Origin: Limonium bicolor
Lineage: Eukaryota > Streptophyta > Magnoliopsida > Caryophyllales > Plumbaginaceae
Direction: 5' to 3'
Assembly (NCBI GenBank): GCA_023374045.1
Contig: CM041778.1
Location: forward strand, 96,598,839 to 96,662,838
Length of the DNA: 64,000 nucleotides
Below the pieces are notes generated by a model, which was not told the DNA's origin, did no database searches, and was given only the letters and a program-made list of their open reading frames with translations. Each line of letters begins with the position of its first letter. The stretch's first letter is position 1. Positions 8,703-21,350 of this stretch are shown piece after piece. A program made the position numbers and the translations under genes.

Positions 8703-11700
8703 ATTCTTTTTTTTTTCTTTCTTTCCTCAAGACTCGCTGGTCTTGGTTTTGAGCAAATCAGAAATTGTTTTAAAATATTTCTTTTTTGAAAACTAGAGGG
8801 TGATCAATCCTCTAGAGGAAGTTTCGTAAGCTCCCAGTGACAGAAGAATATTCTCAATGAAATATCAAAAGTTGGGTACCTCTTTTTTACCGGTTAATGA
8901 TATCACCGGTAGATTGACTTTACCGACGTATTTGCTGGAAGCTTATGTCTGCCAAAAATGGTTTCCTCCGGTATTCCTTTTATGCAGATGGTTTCTATCG
9001 GAGAGGATATCAAAATTTCTTGAATGCTGCCCGGTGTTGGAGAAGTGAAGTGTAACAAACTGTTACCAGTAGCGGTGGGAAATGGCTACTGGTGGAGATG
9101 AGGAATTGCCACTGGAGAAGGAATCAAGTTTGCTATTGGTGGAGGCCTCAAACTGTTACCGGTGGTGACCTACCGGGAGGGTATCCAATTGTTATCGGAG
9201 TAGAAAAAAGACTTTCACACTGCCCCAAAACCCGGACTTTTGCCATCGCCTTGGTCGTGACTTATCGTGCGTTGCTTCATTTTACTGCTATTGAAGTTGA
9301 GTTTCTCGGGTATACCATGCGCACCGGAAAAATGGAATACACATCTTATTTTTGTTTCTCATCCGAAATCTCTTCCGTAGAGGATATCCAACATTTCTAC
9401 CCATTGTTTCACATCCATTCTCTGTGTCCAAGCTTCTACCGGACTACTGCAAAACTCTGTGGTGCATTCCTTAGTGATACCCCTCCGTAGGACTTTTCGG
9501 TAGCCGATTGAGTGACAACGGTAGCCTGATATTACCGGTAGGACTTCAATTTGTTACTGGTGGAGATTCTACTGGTGGAGGCTTTGAAGTTGCTACCGAC
9601 TGAGATCACGAGCTTTCTCCACTGAAGACATGGTACTTCTACTAGCGGAGATGGCAGATCCACCGACAAAGATAGTAAGTTGCTACCGGAGGAGGCGTGA
9701 AGATGCTACCCGCGGATGCCCACACTGCCGCTTTCTAACTTTCCGCTTTTGCCATCTGTTCCTTTTGTTATCCTCTTACTGTCACGATCGATTCTACGGT
9801 CCCCAATTTTCCTCTGTTGGCAGCGACGAATTGCTGATATCTTTATCGGGAGATCTTAGCCCAACACTTCTACCGGTGGTTCCATACCTGATTTTTACCG
9901 GGGCAATATTTCTTCATAGCTAAACATGGTTTCTTCTGGTACCGTCAATCCTTTAGGGCCGATAAGGCCTTGTTGCTTGCGGGCTGAACTACCAGGGTCA
10001 AAGAAGGATACTCTCCCGGGTCTCCGCTCTGAGATCATCTGCTTGAATTTGTAATAGGAGAAGAAAATCCCTCGGTCGGTAGAATTGGTCCAGGCGGTAG
10101 GCTTTTAGACAATGTTCAATCCGGTAGAACATACTACCACATCAAGCTTCTGGTAGAATAAATTCCTTCGGCCGAAGCTCTTCTCTATTTATTTGAGCTG
10201 ATAATCCTCTTTCTCTTTAATTCAAAGCGACTGAAATATAGAATTGAACTTCTGGGTGTCGGAACCTTCCGGGAGAACTTTTGTATCCTTGCAACCTTTG
10301 TGCTCCTTTCTTGGTAAATATGGATTTTTCCTCGAATCACAAACATCATGCAACCATGGTCAGAAAGTCAGAAAAAACTTTAATCATGCTTCTCATAGTA
10401 GCAGTATATTATAGAGGCTGATCTCAACTTATACCATGTCTACAATGAACTCTGGAATAATAATGAAGGTTGAACCAAAACCGTATACTATCTTAGACTC
10501 TAATACGGCAGCAATAAACTATTAATGTAGCGAAAATGTGCAGTGTAAATGACTGACAAAAATATGGCGTAACTAAAAACACACAATAACACTAACATAT
10601 TTGGTCAATGAGTAAGTTTAAGACTTGGACATTGATGCAATAATGCAGTTATGCAGTCATGTAATGTGGTAACGCATAACATTTTGACAACGTATATAGA
10701 GAAGCAAACGGTAGCATGAGTGATTGTGTAGAGAGTTTTTCAGATTTCAGATAAGAAGCAGCAAAAAACAAAGAGCGTGCAGCATTTTTTTTAGTATACC
10801 GCAGCTATCTATATGCACATAACAAAAGTTCAGTAACAAGAACAGTAAGGAAGCAAATTGATTTTTAAATAAATCAGTATGTTTTTTACACAGCTACCGT
10901 TAGTGCAAAAGTGACTCAAAGTGACTCTGTAATGGGTAACAAGTTCAAAGGTATACTAGATTATGTGAAGTTTTGTATTCAGTCGTAACTTTTTTTTTGA
11001 AAACCTTGATACTGCCACTTGTATGCAATGACAGCAATATGCTTGCTTAATAACTTAAAAGCGTAAGTACCTTTAATAGTAATAAAGATCAGATGCGAAA
11101 TTGCAAACAGAGAGTGTTGTTTCAAACAGACCTTTGCTTTTTGCCATATTTTGACCTACATCTGATTTTCAGCAAGGAAAGTTCCCTTGGGTGGGAAGTA
11201 CAAAAGTAATAGCTGAATTAGTTTAATACGGATCTTTCAACACATAATGCAACTAACAAATGCACCAAATGTTCTGCCAAAAGATGATTTTTGAATAGTA
11301 GTAAAACAGATAGCATAGACTGGTAAAAATCTGTTTGAACAGATTGATATCGAATACCTGTAATCAGCAAAGACTGAAGCAGCAAAAGAATTTGAGCAAG
11401 AACTTGAGTTTAATCCATGTTTCTCATTCTCATCTAACAGTTTGTGCATCACTGGAATAGTAACTACTTATAACAGTATGAATTTGAGGTAAAGCAATAC
11501 CCAAGCTAACACCAAGTAGAACGCAGGTTCGATTTTTGATCAGCACACCAATAGTCCAGGGGGCATTGAAACAGACATATAATTCTAACTGAATTTGTAG
11601 ACAAGCGTGACTCAGATAAAAACCAGCTTTCTCAGTAAAATGTGACGGAAGTTGTACTGCCTAGTAAAGAAAATTTGAAGCCGGCATTCATGAACTTATT

Positions 11701-12342
11701 GAAAGCTGAGGCCAGACATTATATCACTCTCAGTTTGCATATAGAGAACATATTTTCTAAATTATCCAAGCCGCATAGTCAAACAATAGCAACTTTCACT
11801 TTTCATAGCAGTTTGCTAAATTATAAAACATGATTACCTTTAAATGTTGCCTTTTAGATCAGTCAATTACCTCTGAAAAGACACTGTCATTCTATAAATG
11901 TCTCCCTTGTTTTCCATCCTTCTCTATCGAACGTAAACTGGTTACAGGATGGCAATGGCTTCCGGACGATATGACTTCCGAGAGACGACGGCTCTTGGGA
12001 GATGATGGCTTCCGGGCGAAAAATGTCGACACCCGCGCCCGACTAATCTCTTTTCTTCGGTCTTTGTAATTTCGTCGCCCGGGGCTGAATGTAGGTGTTA
12101 CCCGAGTTTGAATGAAGACATCACCCAGTTCCAACTCTTCCTTCGCGTAATATACTTAATTGATTATGAAATGAACATGCTACTCCGGTAGCGGTAACAT
12201 TCTTCCAGTAACCTTTGGAGACCAAATTTCTTCACCGGTAGCATTCTTTATTTAATAATCTTCCGGTAACATTCTTCCGGTAATTGAATCGGTCTTCTTG
12301 ATTCCTGATGGATACGTCTCCGCTGAGGATCCCTCTACCCGA
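8703..12342. other. E2 interior without recognisable genes
   Basis: The stretch 8857-9960 is rich in CCGGTAG/ACCGGTGG motifs like those of the LTR. From about 10200 to 11850 the sequence turns AT-rich. It contains short minus-strand frames such as 11237-11452 and, in the second copy, 16540-16776. Nothing matches gag, pol or a named host protein by eye. It may be a captured host segment or unconstrained filler. Confidence 0.5.
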
Positions 12343-12726
12343 TTAAAAATGTTCCTGTGAGGATCTGAGGACAACTTGCCTTTGACTGGCTTCGATATTA
12401 ATATCAATCGGTATATCGATGTCGGTTACGCGCATAGGCAGGGCTCGAGCCTTTCTTCTTGACCGCGACTCGTCATGAATCTCGGAAACTCTGTAGGTGA
12501 GCCTGTCGAATCCTCTTGATCTTTCCATTTGATTTTCCGCGTCGATTCTCTTATTGTGATGCAAAAAACGACTCAGTATCCTTGATCTCCTTTTATCCTG
12601 ACTTGCTTCGAAATTCTCATTCTCCGACTTGGACGGGAATTTATCCAATCGAAATAAGTTCTCACGCTTAGTTAGTCCTAGGTCGTTCGTTCGATTGCCA
12701 TCCTCAAGTTGTGTTGCTTTCTTCAT
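12343..12726 (-). other. Short Arg/Ser/Asp-rich ORF near the E2 5' end
   Basis: A 127-aa frame lies in the gag position of E2 but shows no gag motif. In the duplicated copy the same stretch is split into 18900-19214 and 19223-19546 by small indels. Reading through those shifts would link it to frames reaching toward the PBS (12989-13183; 19471-19833). It could be a decayed gag-like leader protein or chance. Not recognised. Confidence 0.3.
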
Positions 12727-13228
12727 CGATCTATCTTCATACGATATTTTACTCTCACAAATGAGATTGCTTCTCTCATGACTTCTTGAATTGTCGGAGG
12801 GGAAAAGTTACCGGAATGATTCACCGGTTCCTCTCGATCAAAGCTTGACGTGAATCCCCTTTCTTGAATGTGTTCATCCTGTGTTCTCTCATGCAAAATT
12901 GATATTCGTGGATGAATCCCTCAATTTCTTCGATCTGATTCGCTTTTTGTGGTGTTTTTCTGATCTTGAGAGAAAATGTAAGCTGAAATCAGACTTCCTT
13001 TGTGAATGCCAGAAAGCAAGATCGAGAGGGGTGATGTCTTTGGACCATTTTGTCGATCGTGAGATAACTGTATCTGATGATTCTGGTGATCACAAAGTTC
13101 TCGGTCAGATTACCGGTTGCGACTTCATGAATTGGACAAAGGCGATGCGAGCGCCAAAATGACGGACACCAGATTTTCGCCAATAACGATATGTGGTTTG
13201 AATCGTGGTTGCACTTGGCTGTTCATTT

Positions 13229-13244
13229 CCCACAGACGGCGCCA
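13229..13244 (-). other. E2 primer binding site
   Basis: TGGCGCCGTCTGTGGG on the minus strand, one base from the LTR end. It is identical to the E1 site and to the duplicated copy at 19879-19894. Confidence 0.85.
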
Positions 13245-13245
13245 A

Positions 13246-13801
13246 TGAAGATGTAACGACCAACTCAATCTCCACACCGTGATGTATAGTGGTTCGGCCA
13301 ATGATCCGGCCTACGTCCACTTCTAGACAGAGTTATTATTCATTCTTTGGTTTACAACACTAGAGAGCTTTTGGGATGTGGGCTCCCTTTTCTAACTTGA
13401 GTCCCTTACAAATGAGCCCCTCTACTCCTATTTATAGACTTTCTATCACTAAGTTTACTCTTTTGCCCTTATACATGTGGTGGTGTTACATAAACATAAC
13501 TATCAGTCCTTTTATGGGTCTCCGGACTGAAATACTGCTTCCGTCTTGGACTAACTCTTCCGACCGTCACTTTAACAATAATCCCTCCGTAGTTACTCTA
13601 TCGGTAGCGAGTCCTCCGGTAGTGGGCTTCCATCGATGGGCCTTCCGACAATTGGCCTCCGGTAGAGTCCTTGGTAGATCCCTCCGCATCGGGGCCTTTC
13701 GGTAGCAGGCCTTCTGACAATTGGTTTCCGATAGTAGTCCTTCCGCTAGCAGGCCTTCGGTAGATGCTTTGACCTTCCGCATGGTATATTCATACCATTA
13801 C
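13246..13801 (-). repeat. E2 5' LTR
   Basis: The plus strand starts TGAAGATGTAAC at the PBS and ends ACCATTAC, followed by the TSD GCATC (13802-13806). The final A is missing compared with the copy ending at 20442. It pairs with the 3' LTR at 7172-7728. Confidence 0.88.
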
Positions 13802-14712
13802 GCATCCTGGATTAGTGAACCATGTAAAGCCTGGTGGTGGGACGGTGTAGTCCCTACCCAGAGGCCATACCGGCTTAACATGAGTAAGAGTAAGTAGTAA
13901 GTATGTATGAGTACGAGTATGAGTATGAGTATGTATGCGTATGTATGGAGTAACGAGTAAAAGAGTAATCTCCACCCGATTAACCCGGGTGGACCAATGA
14001 AGCTAACAAGTATTGTATATTGTGTATGTGTAAATCGGAAGAAGGTAAGTATGTATTGGATGGTTGTATTTTTTTCTTGTATGTAATGAAGTGTATGTAC
14101 GTGTGTATGTCTTGCGTAATGTACTGTAATATTGTGTATAAGAGCATGTATGCATGTATGTTGTATGAAAATGAACTGCATGTATTCGACCAAGTGGTCG
14201 GCGTACCCTCACTAGTACGCGGGGTATGCGGTTATCATGCGCAGCGAAAGCTGACCCTCTAGGGGGAACGTTTTTAGTGTGCAGGTACCCGAAGCGGATG
14301 TGCTCAAGGTAAGAGACCGGCGGCACAACCTTGTACTTAGAAAGTAAGTAGTTGTGAGGAATGGGTAGATGTAGACTCTTAGTGAGTATGTATGAACTTG
14401 GAAGAGATATTATAATTGTATAAGGATCCTAGTAGACTCGGTTAAGTATATTATTGTTGGATTTCGGAGAAGTAAGTATTGAATGGAGCATTGTTGTATT
14501 TGATTGATGAATGGAGTATGTATTATAGATGTGTAGTAGTCGGGATTCCGGTCCATCAGACCGATGCTGTATGTAGTAGCAGTAGCCTTGTTAGTCACGT
14601 GGGTGACTAACGGCATTGTATCACCCACTGTATGTAAGTATGTATCCGCTGCGTGTATCTATGTGTAAGAAGATTGGACGGTAAGCATTGTATTAACGGT
14701 AGGGGTGTTACA
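13802..14712 (+). repeat. E3 5' LTR, 3' remnant (copy 1)
   Basis: It begins at GCATCCTGGATTAG, the E2 insertion point, and ends GTAGGGGTGTTACA just before the PBS. It matches 27942-28864 of the E3 3' LTR. It includes a GAGTA-type simple repeat (13880-13945) and the conserved fold block (about 14185-14300). Confidence 0.88.
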
Positions 14713-14717
14713 AAAAG

Positions 14718-14729
14718 TGGTATCAGAGC
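14718..14729 (+). other. E3 primer binding site (copy 1)
   Basis: TGGTATCAGAGC is complementary to the 3' end of initiator Met tRNA, the usual primer of chromoviruses. It lies 5 bases after the LTR end. The duplicated copy is at 21356-21367, and the E4 copy is on the minus strand at 30867-30878. Confidence 0.92.
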
Positions 14730-15952
14730 GAATTATAACTCTGATGACTGGAAATACCGAGTTTAGGAAATACCGAGTTAGGAATTAGAAGCTTAGGGCT
14801 AAGGGCTGAGTGTTAGCATTAGAGATATGCTAGTTAGGAACTACCGGTGAGTACCGATACCTACAATACCAGTCCCGCCCGCCGCAAACCCCACTGTATA
14901 ACTGGGGAAAGGACGCCAGAGAGAAGAAAAGTCTTCTCATACTCGGGGAAACCCGATCTGGCAGTTGCGAAGAAATCACACAGTAAACAAGAACTGACAC
15001 GTAGTAGATTCCAGGAACCGGAAGTCCCGGAGATGGACCCCGGTTGAACCACAACACCCGCACTTAATAGCGGTGGGATGAGCACTCCAACCACGAGGAG
15101 GCTACAACTTACAACAGCATAGGGCGACATGCTTAGCAGTCGCAGAACCTGGCTAGTCAACCAACAGCAGGAAAGAAGCACTAACCGTGCAACGGAATGG
15201 AAAAGGGAGCAGTAACAGAACCCAAGACACCAAGTCTACGGGATAGTAATACTTGAATAATACCACCAACGGTATGCTAGCTGACTAAGGACATAGTCGG
15301 AAGCGGTTTAACTCCAAAACTACGATGCCATTAGAGGTTGCAATACCTGGCCAATATAGCTCAGACGCTACAAGAACAACCAGAGATATAACCCAATAGG
15401 ACTACAAGCGTAGTACCTAAACAAGGAAGGCTTAGTAACCACCACAGATGTGTGGGAACGAGCCACAAGGAACGACACTAAACCAAATAGAGTGGGAATC
15501 TCTAAGGATTGGAGAAGTACCTAGATCTAAGACAGCCATGTCTAGACCACCAAGAAGCTACCTAAGGAATCGAGCATCCCAACCATAGATCAATAAGATC
15601 AAGGGAAGAGTCGACAAGACTACCAAACGCAAGCAGAACAGTAAAAGCAATGTTGTACAATGAGTAAGAATACGGTGCGCAACAGGCGACCGCTATGAGG
15701 AAGTAAGTAGACAATGACACGGAGTATAAGTATGAGATAACTGGCAGAAAATTCCTTCCTATCACATAAGTGACCTTCTATCAAGCGTTTACGCCTCTGC
15801 ACTCTGTATGACTGGTGTTTTGGCATTGCACTTGTTCAGCTAATGATCTAATGAGATGGCTAGGGACATGGAGAATGTAACCATAGTAAATCTTTCCTTT
15901 CACCACAAACATGGCATAAGCCAGTCAAGCAAGCCTAGCAACATACAGTGCG
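14730..15952 (+). other. E3 interior, 5' part (copy 1), non-coding
   Basis: No open frame with gag or pol character. The sequence is homologous to the E5 interior and, on the other strand, to the E4 interior, so it is a family-wide leader rather than random decay. It is cut at 15952 by the duplication joint. Confidence 0.7.
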
Positions 15953-16539
15953 TTACCATGCGCACCGGAAAAATGGAATACACATCTTATTTTTGTTTCT
16001 CATCCGAAACTCTTCCGTAGAGGATATCCAACATTTCTACCCATTGTTTTCACATCCATTCTCTGTGGCCAAGCTTCTACCGGACTGCTGCAAAACTCTG
16101 TGGTGCATTCCTTAGTGATACCCCTCCGTAGGACTTTTTCGGTAGCCGACTTGAGTGACAACGGTAGCCTGATATTACCGGTAGGACTTCAATTTGTTAC
16201 TGGTGGAGATTCTACTGGTGGAGGCTTTGAAGTTGCTACCGACTGAGATCACGAGCTTTCTCCACTGAAGACATGGTACTTCTACTAGCGGAGATGGCAG
16301 ATCGCCACCGACAAAGATAGTAAGTTGCTACCGGAGGAGGCGTGAAGATGCTACCCGCGGATGCCCACACTGCCGCTTTCTAACTTTCCACTTTTGCCAT
16401 CTGTTCCTTTTGTTATCCTCTTACTGTCACGATCGATTCTACGGTCCCCAATTTTCCTCTGTTGGCAGCGACGAATTGCTGATATCTTTATCGGGAGATC
16501 TTAGCCCAACACTTCTACCGGTGGTTCCATACCTGATTT

Positions 16540-16776
16540 TTACCGGGGCAATATTTCTTCATAGCTAAACATGGTTTCTTCTGGTACCGTCAATCCTTTA
16601 GGGCCGATAAGGCCTTGTTGCTTGCGGGCTGAACTACCAGGGTCAACGAAGGATACTCTCCCGGGTCTCCGCTCTGAGATCATATGCTTGAATTTGTAAT
16701 AGGAGAAGAAATCCCTCGGTCGGTAGGAATTGGTCCAGGCGTAGGCTTTTAGACAATGTTCAATCCGGTAGAACAT
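16540..16776 (-). pseudogene. Unrecognised 78-aa frame in E2 interior (copy 2)
   Basis: The frame has mixed, protein-like composition (RPGRVSFVDPG, GLTVPEETMFSYEEILPR) and runs in element sense. The copy-1 counterpart (about 9917-10130) has indels that shift it. It does not resemble Gag or Pol. It may be the remnant of a captured gene exon. No function is proposed. Confidence 0.3.
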
Positions 16777-19700
16777 ACTACCACATCAAGCTTCTGGTAG
16801 AATAAATTCCTTCGGCCGAAGCTCTTCTCTATTTATTTGAGCTGATAATCCTCTTTCTCTTTAATTCAAAGCGACTGAAATATAGAATTGAACTTCTGGG
16901 TGTCGGAACCTTCCGGGAGAACTTTTGTATCCTTGCAACCTTTGTGCTCCTTTCTTGGTAAATATGGATTTTTCCTCGAATCACAAACATCATGCAACCA
17001 TGGTCAGAAAGTTAGAAAAAACTTAATCAGTGCTTCTCATAGTAGCAGTATATTATAGAGGCTGATCTCAACTTATACCATGTCTACAATGAACTCTGGA
17101 ATAATAATGAAGGTTGAACCAAAACCGTATACTATCTTAGACTCTAATACGGCAGCAATAAACTATTAATGTAGCGAAAATGTGTGCAGTGTAAATGACT
17201 GACAAAAATGGCGTAACTAAAAACACACAATAACACTAACATATTTGGTCAATGAGTAAGTTTAAGACTTGGACATTGATGCAATAATGCAGTTATGCAG
17301 TCATGTAATGTGGTAACGCATAACGTTTTGACAACGTATATAGAGAAGCAAACGGTAGCATGAGTGATTGTGTAGAGAGTTTTTCAGATTTCAGATAAGA
17401 AGCAACAAAAACAAAGAGTGCGTGCAGCATTTTTTTTAGTATACCGCAGCTATCTATATGCACATAACAAAAGTTCAGTAACAAGAACAGTAAGGAAGCA
17501 AATTGATTTTTAAATAAATCAGTATGTTTTTTACACAGCTACCGTTAGTGCAAAAGTGACTCAAAGTGACTCTGTAATGGTAACAAGTTCAAAGGTATAC
17601 TAGATTATGTGAAGTTTTGTATTCAGTCGTAACTTTTTTTTTGAAAACCTTGATACTGCCACTTGTATGCAATGACAGCAATATGCTTGCTTAATAACTT
17701 AAAAGCGTAAGTACCTTTAATAGTAATAAAGATCAGATGCGAAATTGCAAACAGAGAGTGTTGTTTCAAACAGACCTTTGCTTTTTGCCATATTTTGACC
17801 TACATCTGATTTTCAGCAAGGAAAGTTCCCTTGGGTGGGAAGTACAAAAGTAATAGCTGAATTAGTTTAATACGGATCTTTCAACACATAATGCAACTAA
17901 CAAATGCACCAAATGTTCTGCCAAAAAGATGATTTTTGAATAGTAGTAAAACAGATAGCATAGACTGGTAAAAATCTGTTTGAACAGATTGATATCGAAT
18001 ACCTGTAATCAGCAAAGACTGAAGCAGCAAAAGAATTTGAGCAAGAACTTGAGTTTAATCCATGTTTCTCATTCTCATCTAACAGTTTGTGCATCACTGG
18101 AATAGTAACTACTTATAACAGTATGAATTTGAGGTAAAGCAATACCCAAGCTAACACCAAGTAGAACGCAGGTTCGATTTTTGATCAGCACACCAATAGT
18201 CCAGGGGCATTGAAACAGACATATAATTCTAACTGAATTTGTAGACAAGCGTGACTCAGATAAAAACCAGCTTTCTCAGTAAAATGTGACGGAAGTTGTA
18301 CTGCCTAGTAAAGAAAATTTGAAGCCGGCATTCATGAACTTATTGAAAGCTGAGGCCAGACATTATATCACTCTCAGTTTGCAATATAGAGAACATATTT
18401 TCTAAATTATCCAAGCCGCATAGTCAAACAATAGCAACTTTCACTTTTCATAGCAGTTTGCTAATTATAAAAACATGATTACCTTTAAATGTTGCCTTTT
18501 AGATCAGTCAATTACCTCTGAAAAGAGACACTGTCATTCTATAAATGTCTCCCTTGTTTTCCATCCTTCTCTATCGAACGTAAACTGGTTACAGGATGGC
18601 AATGGCTTCCGGACGATAATGACTTCCGAGAGACGACGGCTCTTGGGAGATGATGGCTTCCGGGCGAAAAATGTCGACACCCGCGCCCGACTAATCTCTT
18701 TTCTTCGGTCTTTGTAATTTCGTCGCCCGGGGCTGAATGTAGGTGTTACCCGAGTTTGAATGAAGACATCACCCAGTTCCAACTCTTCCTTCGCGTAATA
18801 TACTTAATTGATTATGAAATGAACATGCTACTCCGGTAGCGGTAACATTCTTCCAGTAACCTTTGGAGACCAAATTTCTTCACCGGTAGCATTCTTTATT
18901 TAATAATCTTCCGGTAACATTCTTCCGGTAATTGAATCGGTCTTCTTGATTCCTGATGGATACGTCTCCGCTGAGGATCCCTCTACCCGATTAAAAATGT
19001 TCCTGTGAGGATCTGAGGACAACTTGCCTTTGACTGGCTTCGATATTAATATCAAGATCGGTATATCGATGTCGGTTACGCGCATAGGCAGGGCTCGAGC
19101 CTTTCTTCTTGACCGCGACTCGTCATGAATCTCGGAAACTCTGTAGGTGAGCCTGTCGAATCCTCTTGATCTTTCCATTTGATTTTCCGCGTCGATTCTC
19201 TTATTGTGATGCAAAAAACGACTCAGTATCCTTGATCTCCTTTTATCCTGACTTGCTTCGAAATTCTCATTCTCCGACTTGGACGGGAGAATTTATCCAA
19301 TCGAAATAAGTTCTCACGCTTAGTTAGTCCTAGGTCGTTCGTTCGATTGCCATCCTCAAGTTGTGTTGCTTTCTTCATCGATCTATCTTCATACGATATT
19401 TTACTCTCACAAAATGAGATTGCTTCTCTCACTTCTTGAATTGTCGGAGGGGAAAAGTTACCGGAATGATTCACCGGTTCCTCTCGATCAAAGCTTGACG
19501 TGAATCCCCTTTCTTGAATGTGTTCATCCTGTGTTCTCTCATGCAAAATTGATATTCGTGGATGAATCCCTCAATTTCTTCGATCTGATTCGCTTTTGTG
19601 GTGTTTTCTGATCTTGATGAGAGAAAATGTAAGCTGAAATCAGACTTCCTTTGTGAATGCCAGAAAGCAAGATCGAGAGGGTGATGTCTTTGGACCATTT

Positions 19701-19895
19701 TGTCGATCGTGAGATAACTGTATCTGATGATTCTGGTGATCACAAAGTTCTCGGTCAGATTACCGGTTGCGACTTCATGAATTGGACAAAGGCGATGCGA
19801 GCGCCAAAATGACGGACACCAGATTTTCGCCAATAACGATATGTGGTTTGAATCGTGGTTGCACTTGGCTGTTCATTTCCCACAGACGGCGCCAA

Positions 19896-20442
19896 TGAAG
19901 ATGTAACAGACCAACTCAATCTCCACACCGTGATGTATAGTGGTTCGGCCAATGATCCGGCCTACGTCCACTTCTAGACAGAGTTATTATTCATTCTTTG
20001 GTTTACAACACTAGAGAGCTTTTGGGATGTGGGCTCCCTTTCTAACTTGAGTCCCTTACAAATGAGCCCCTCTACTCCTATTTATAGACTTTCTATCACT
20101 AAGTTTACTCTTTTGCCCTTATACATGTGGGGTGTTACATAAACATAACTATCAGTCCTTTTATGGGTCTCCGGACTGAAATACTGCTTCCGTCTTGGAC
20201 TAACTCTTCCGGACACTAATCCTCCGTAGTTACTCTATCGGTAGCGAGTCCTCCGGTAGTGGGGCTTCCATCGATGGGCCTTCCGACAATTGGCCTCCGG
20301 TAGAGTCTCTTGGTAGATCCCTCCGCATCGGGGCCTTTCGGTAGCAGGCCTTCTGACAATTGGTTTCCGATAGTAGTCCTTCCGCTAGCAGGCCTTCGGT
20401 AGATGCTTTGACCTTCCGCATGGTATATTTCATACCATTACA
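19896..20442 (-). repeat. E2 LTR, extra copy made by the duplication
   Basis: The plus strand runs TGAAGATGTAACAGACC...ATACCATTACA and is followed by GCATCCTGG. Its PBS is at 19879-19894. It looks like a third LTR but is a by-product of the tandem duplication, not a separate insertion. Confidence 0.88.
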
Positions 20443-21350
20443 GCATCCTGGATTAGTGAACCATGTAAAGCCTGGTGGTGGGACGGTGTAGTCCCTACCC
20501 AGAGGCCATACCGGCTTAACATGAGTAAGTAAGTAAGTAAGTATGTATGAGTACGAGTATGAGTATGAGTATGTATGCGTATGTATGGAGTAACGAGTAA
20601 AAGAGTAATCTCCACCCGATTAACCCGGGTGGACCAATGAAGCTAACAAGTATTGTATATTGTGTATGTGTAAATCGGAAGAAGGTAAGTATGTATTGGA
20701 TGGTTGTATTTTATTTCTTGTATGTAATGAAGTGTATGTACGTGTGTATGTCTTGCGTAATGTACTGTAATATTGTGTATAAGAGCATGTTGCATGTATG
20801 TTTTATGAAAATGAACTGCATGTATTCGACCAGTGGTCGGCGTACCCTCACTAGTACGCGGGGTATGCGGTTATCATGCGCAGCGAAAGCTGACCCTCTA
20901 GGGGGAACGTTTTTTAGTGGCAGGTACCCGAAGCGGATGTGCTCAAGGTAAGAGACCGCGCGCAACCTTGTACTTAGAAAGTAAGTAGTTGTGAGGAATG
21001 GGTAGATGTAGACTCTTAGTGAGTATGTATGAACTTGGAAGAGATATTATAATTGTATAAGGATCCTAGTAGACTCGGTTAATATTGTATTGTGTGGATT
21101 TCGGAGAAGTAAGTATTGAATGGAGCATTGTTGTATTTGATTGATGAATGGAGTATGTATTATAGATGTGTAGTAGTCGGGATTCCGGTCCATCAGACCG
21201 ATGTTGTATGTAGTAGCAGTAGCCTTGTTAGTCACGTGGGTGACTAACGGCATTGTATCACCCACTGTATGTAAGTATGTATCCGCTGCGTGTATCTGAT
21301 GTGTAAGAAGATTGGACGGTAAGCATTGTATTAACGGTAGGGGTGTTACA
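20443..21350 (+). repeat. E3 5' LTR, 3' remnant (copy 2)
   Basis: Same content as 13802-14712, ending GGGGTGTTACA. It is followed by the iMet PBS at 21356-21367. Confidence 0.88.

Larger units (their letters stand above)
7172..13801 (-). mobile_element. E2: non-autonomous Tat-type LTR retrotransposon
   Basis: It is complete, with 5' LTR 13246-13801, PBS 13229-13244, PPT next to the 3' LTR (7172-7728) and TSD GCATC on both sides. The PBS equals that of E1, but the LTRs differ in sequence. No gag or pol domain could be recognised in the 5.5-kb interior. It therefore resembles a large retrotransposon derivative mobilised by a partner. The part from 9313 rightward is present a second time at 15954-19895 because of the local tandem duplication. 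Confidence 0.85.
9313..15952. repeat. Tandem duplication, copy 1 (6.64 kb)
   Basis: Copy 1 covers most of the E2 interior, the E2 5' LTR, the E3 LTR remnant, the E3 PBS and 1.2 kb of E3 interior. It starts at TACCATGCGCACC in E2. It ends at ACATACAGTGCG in E3, which is joined through one extra T to the start of copy 2. In E5, a relative of E3, the same spot continues GGCCTAAGG. Copy 2 also continues that way, so 15952/15954 is the new joint. Confidence 0.9.

Noticed and set aside
13790..14326. Minus-strand ORFs rich in Tyr, His and Thr here and at the duplicated E3 LTR copies
   Set aside because: They are translations of GAGTA/GTATG simple repeats in the E3 LTR.
14718..14729. tRNA-like sequence TGGTATCAGAGC
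   Set aside because: It is a primer binding site complementary to a tRNA end, not a tRNA gene; no cloverleaf surrounds it.
19896..20442. An independent third E2-family insertion
   Set aside because: Flanks on both sides repeat those of 13246-13801, so it is part of the tandem duplication.
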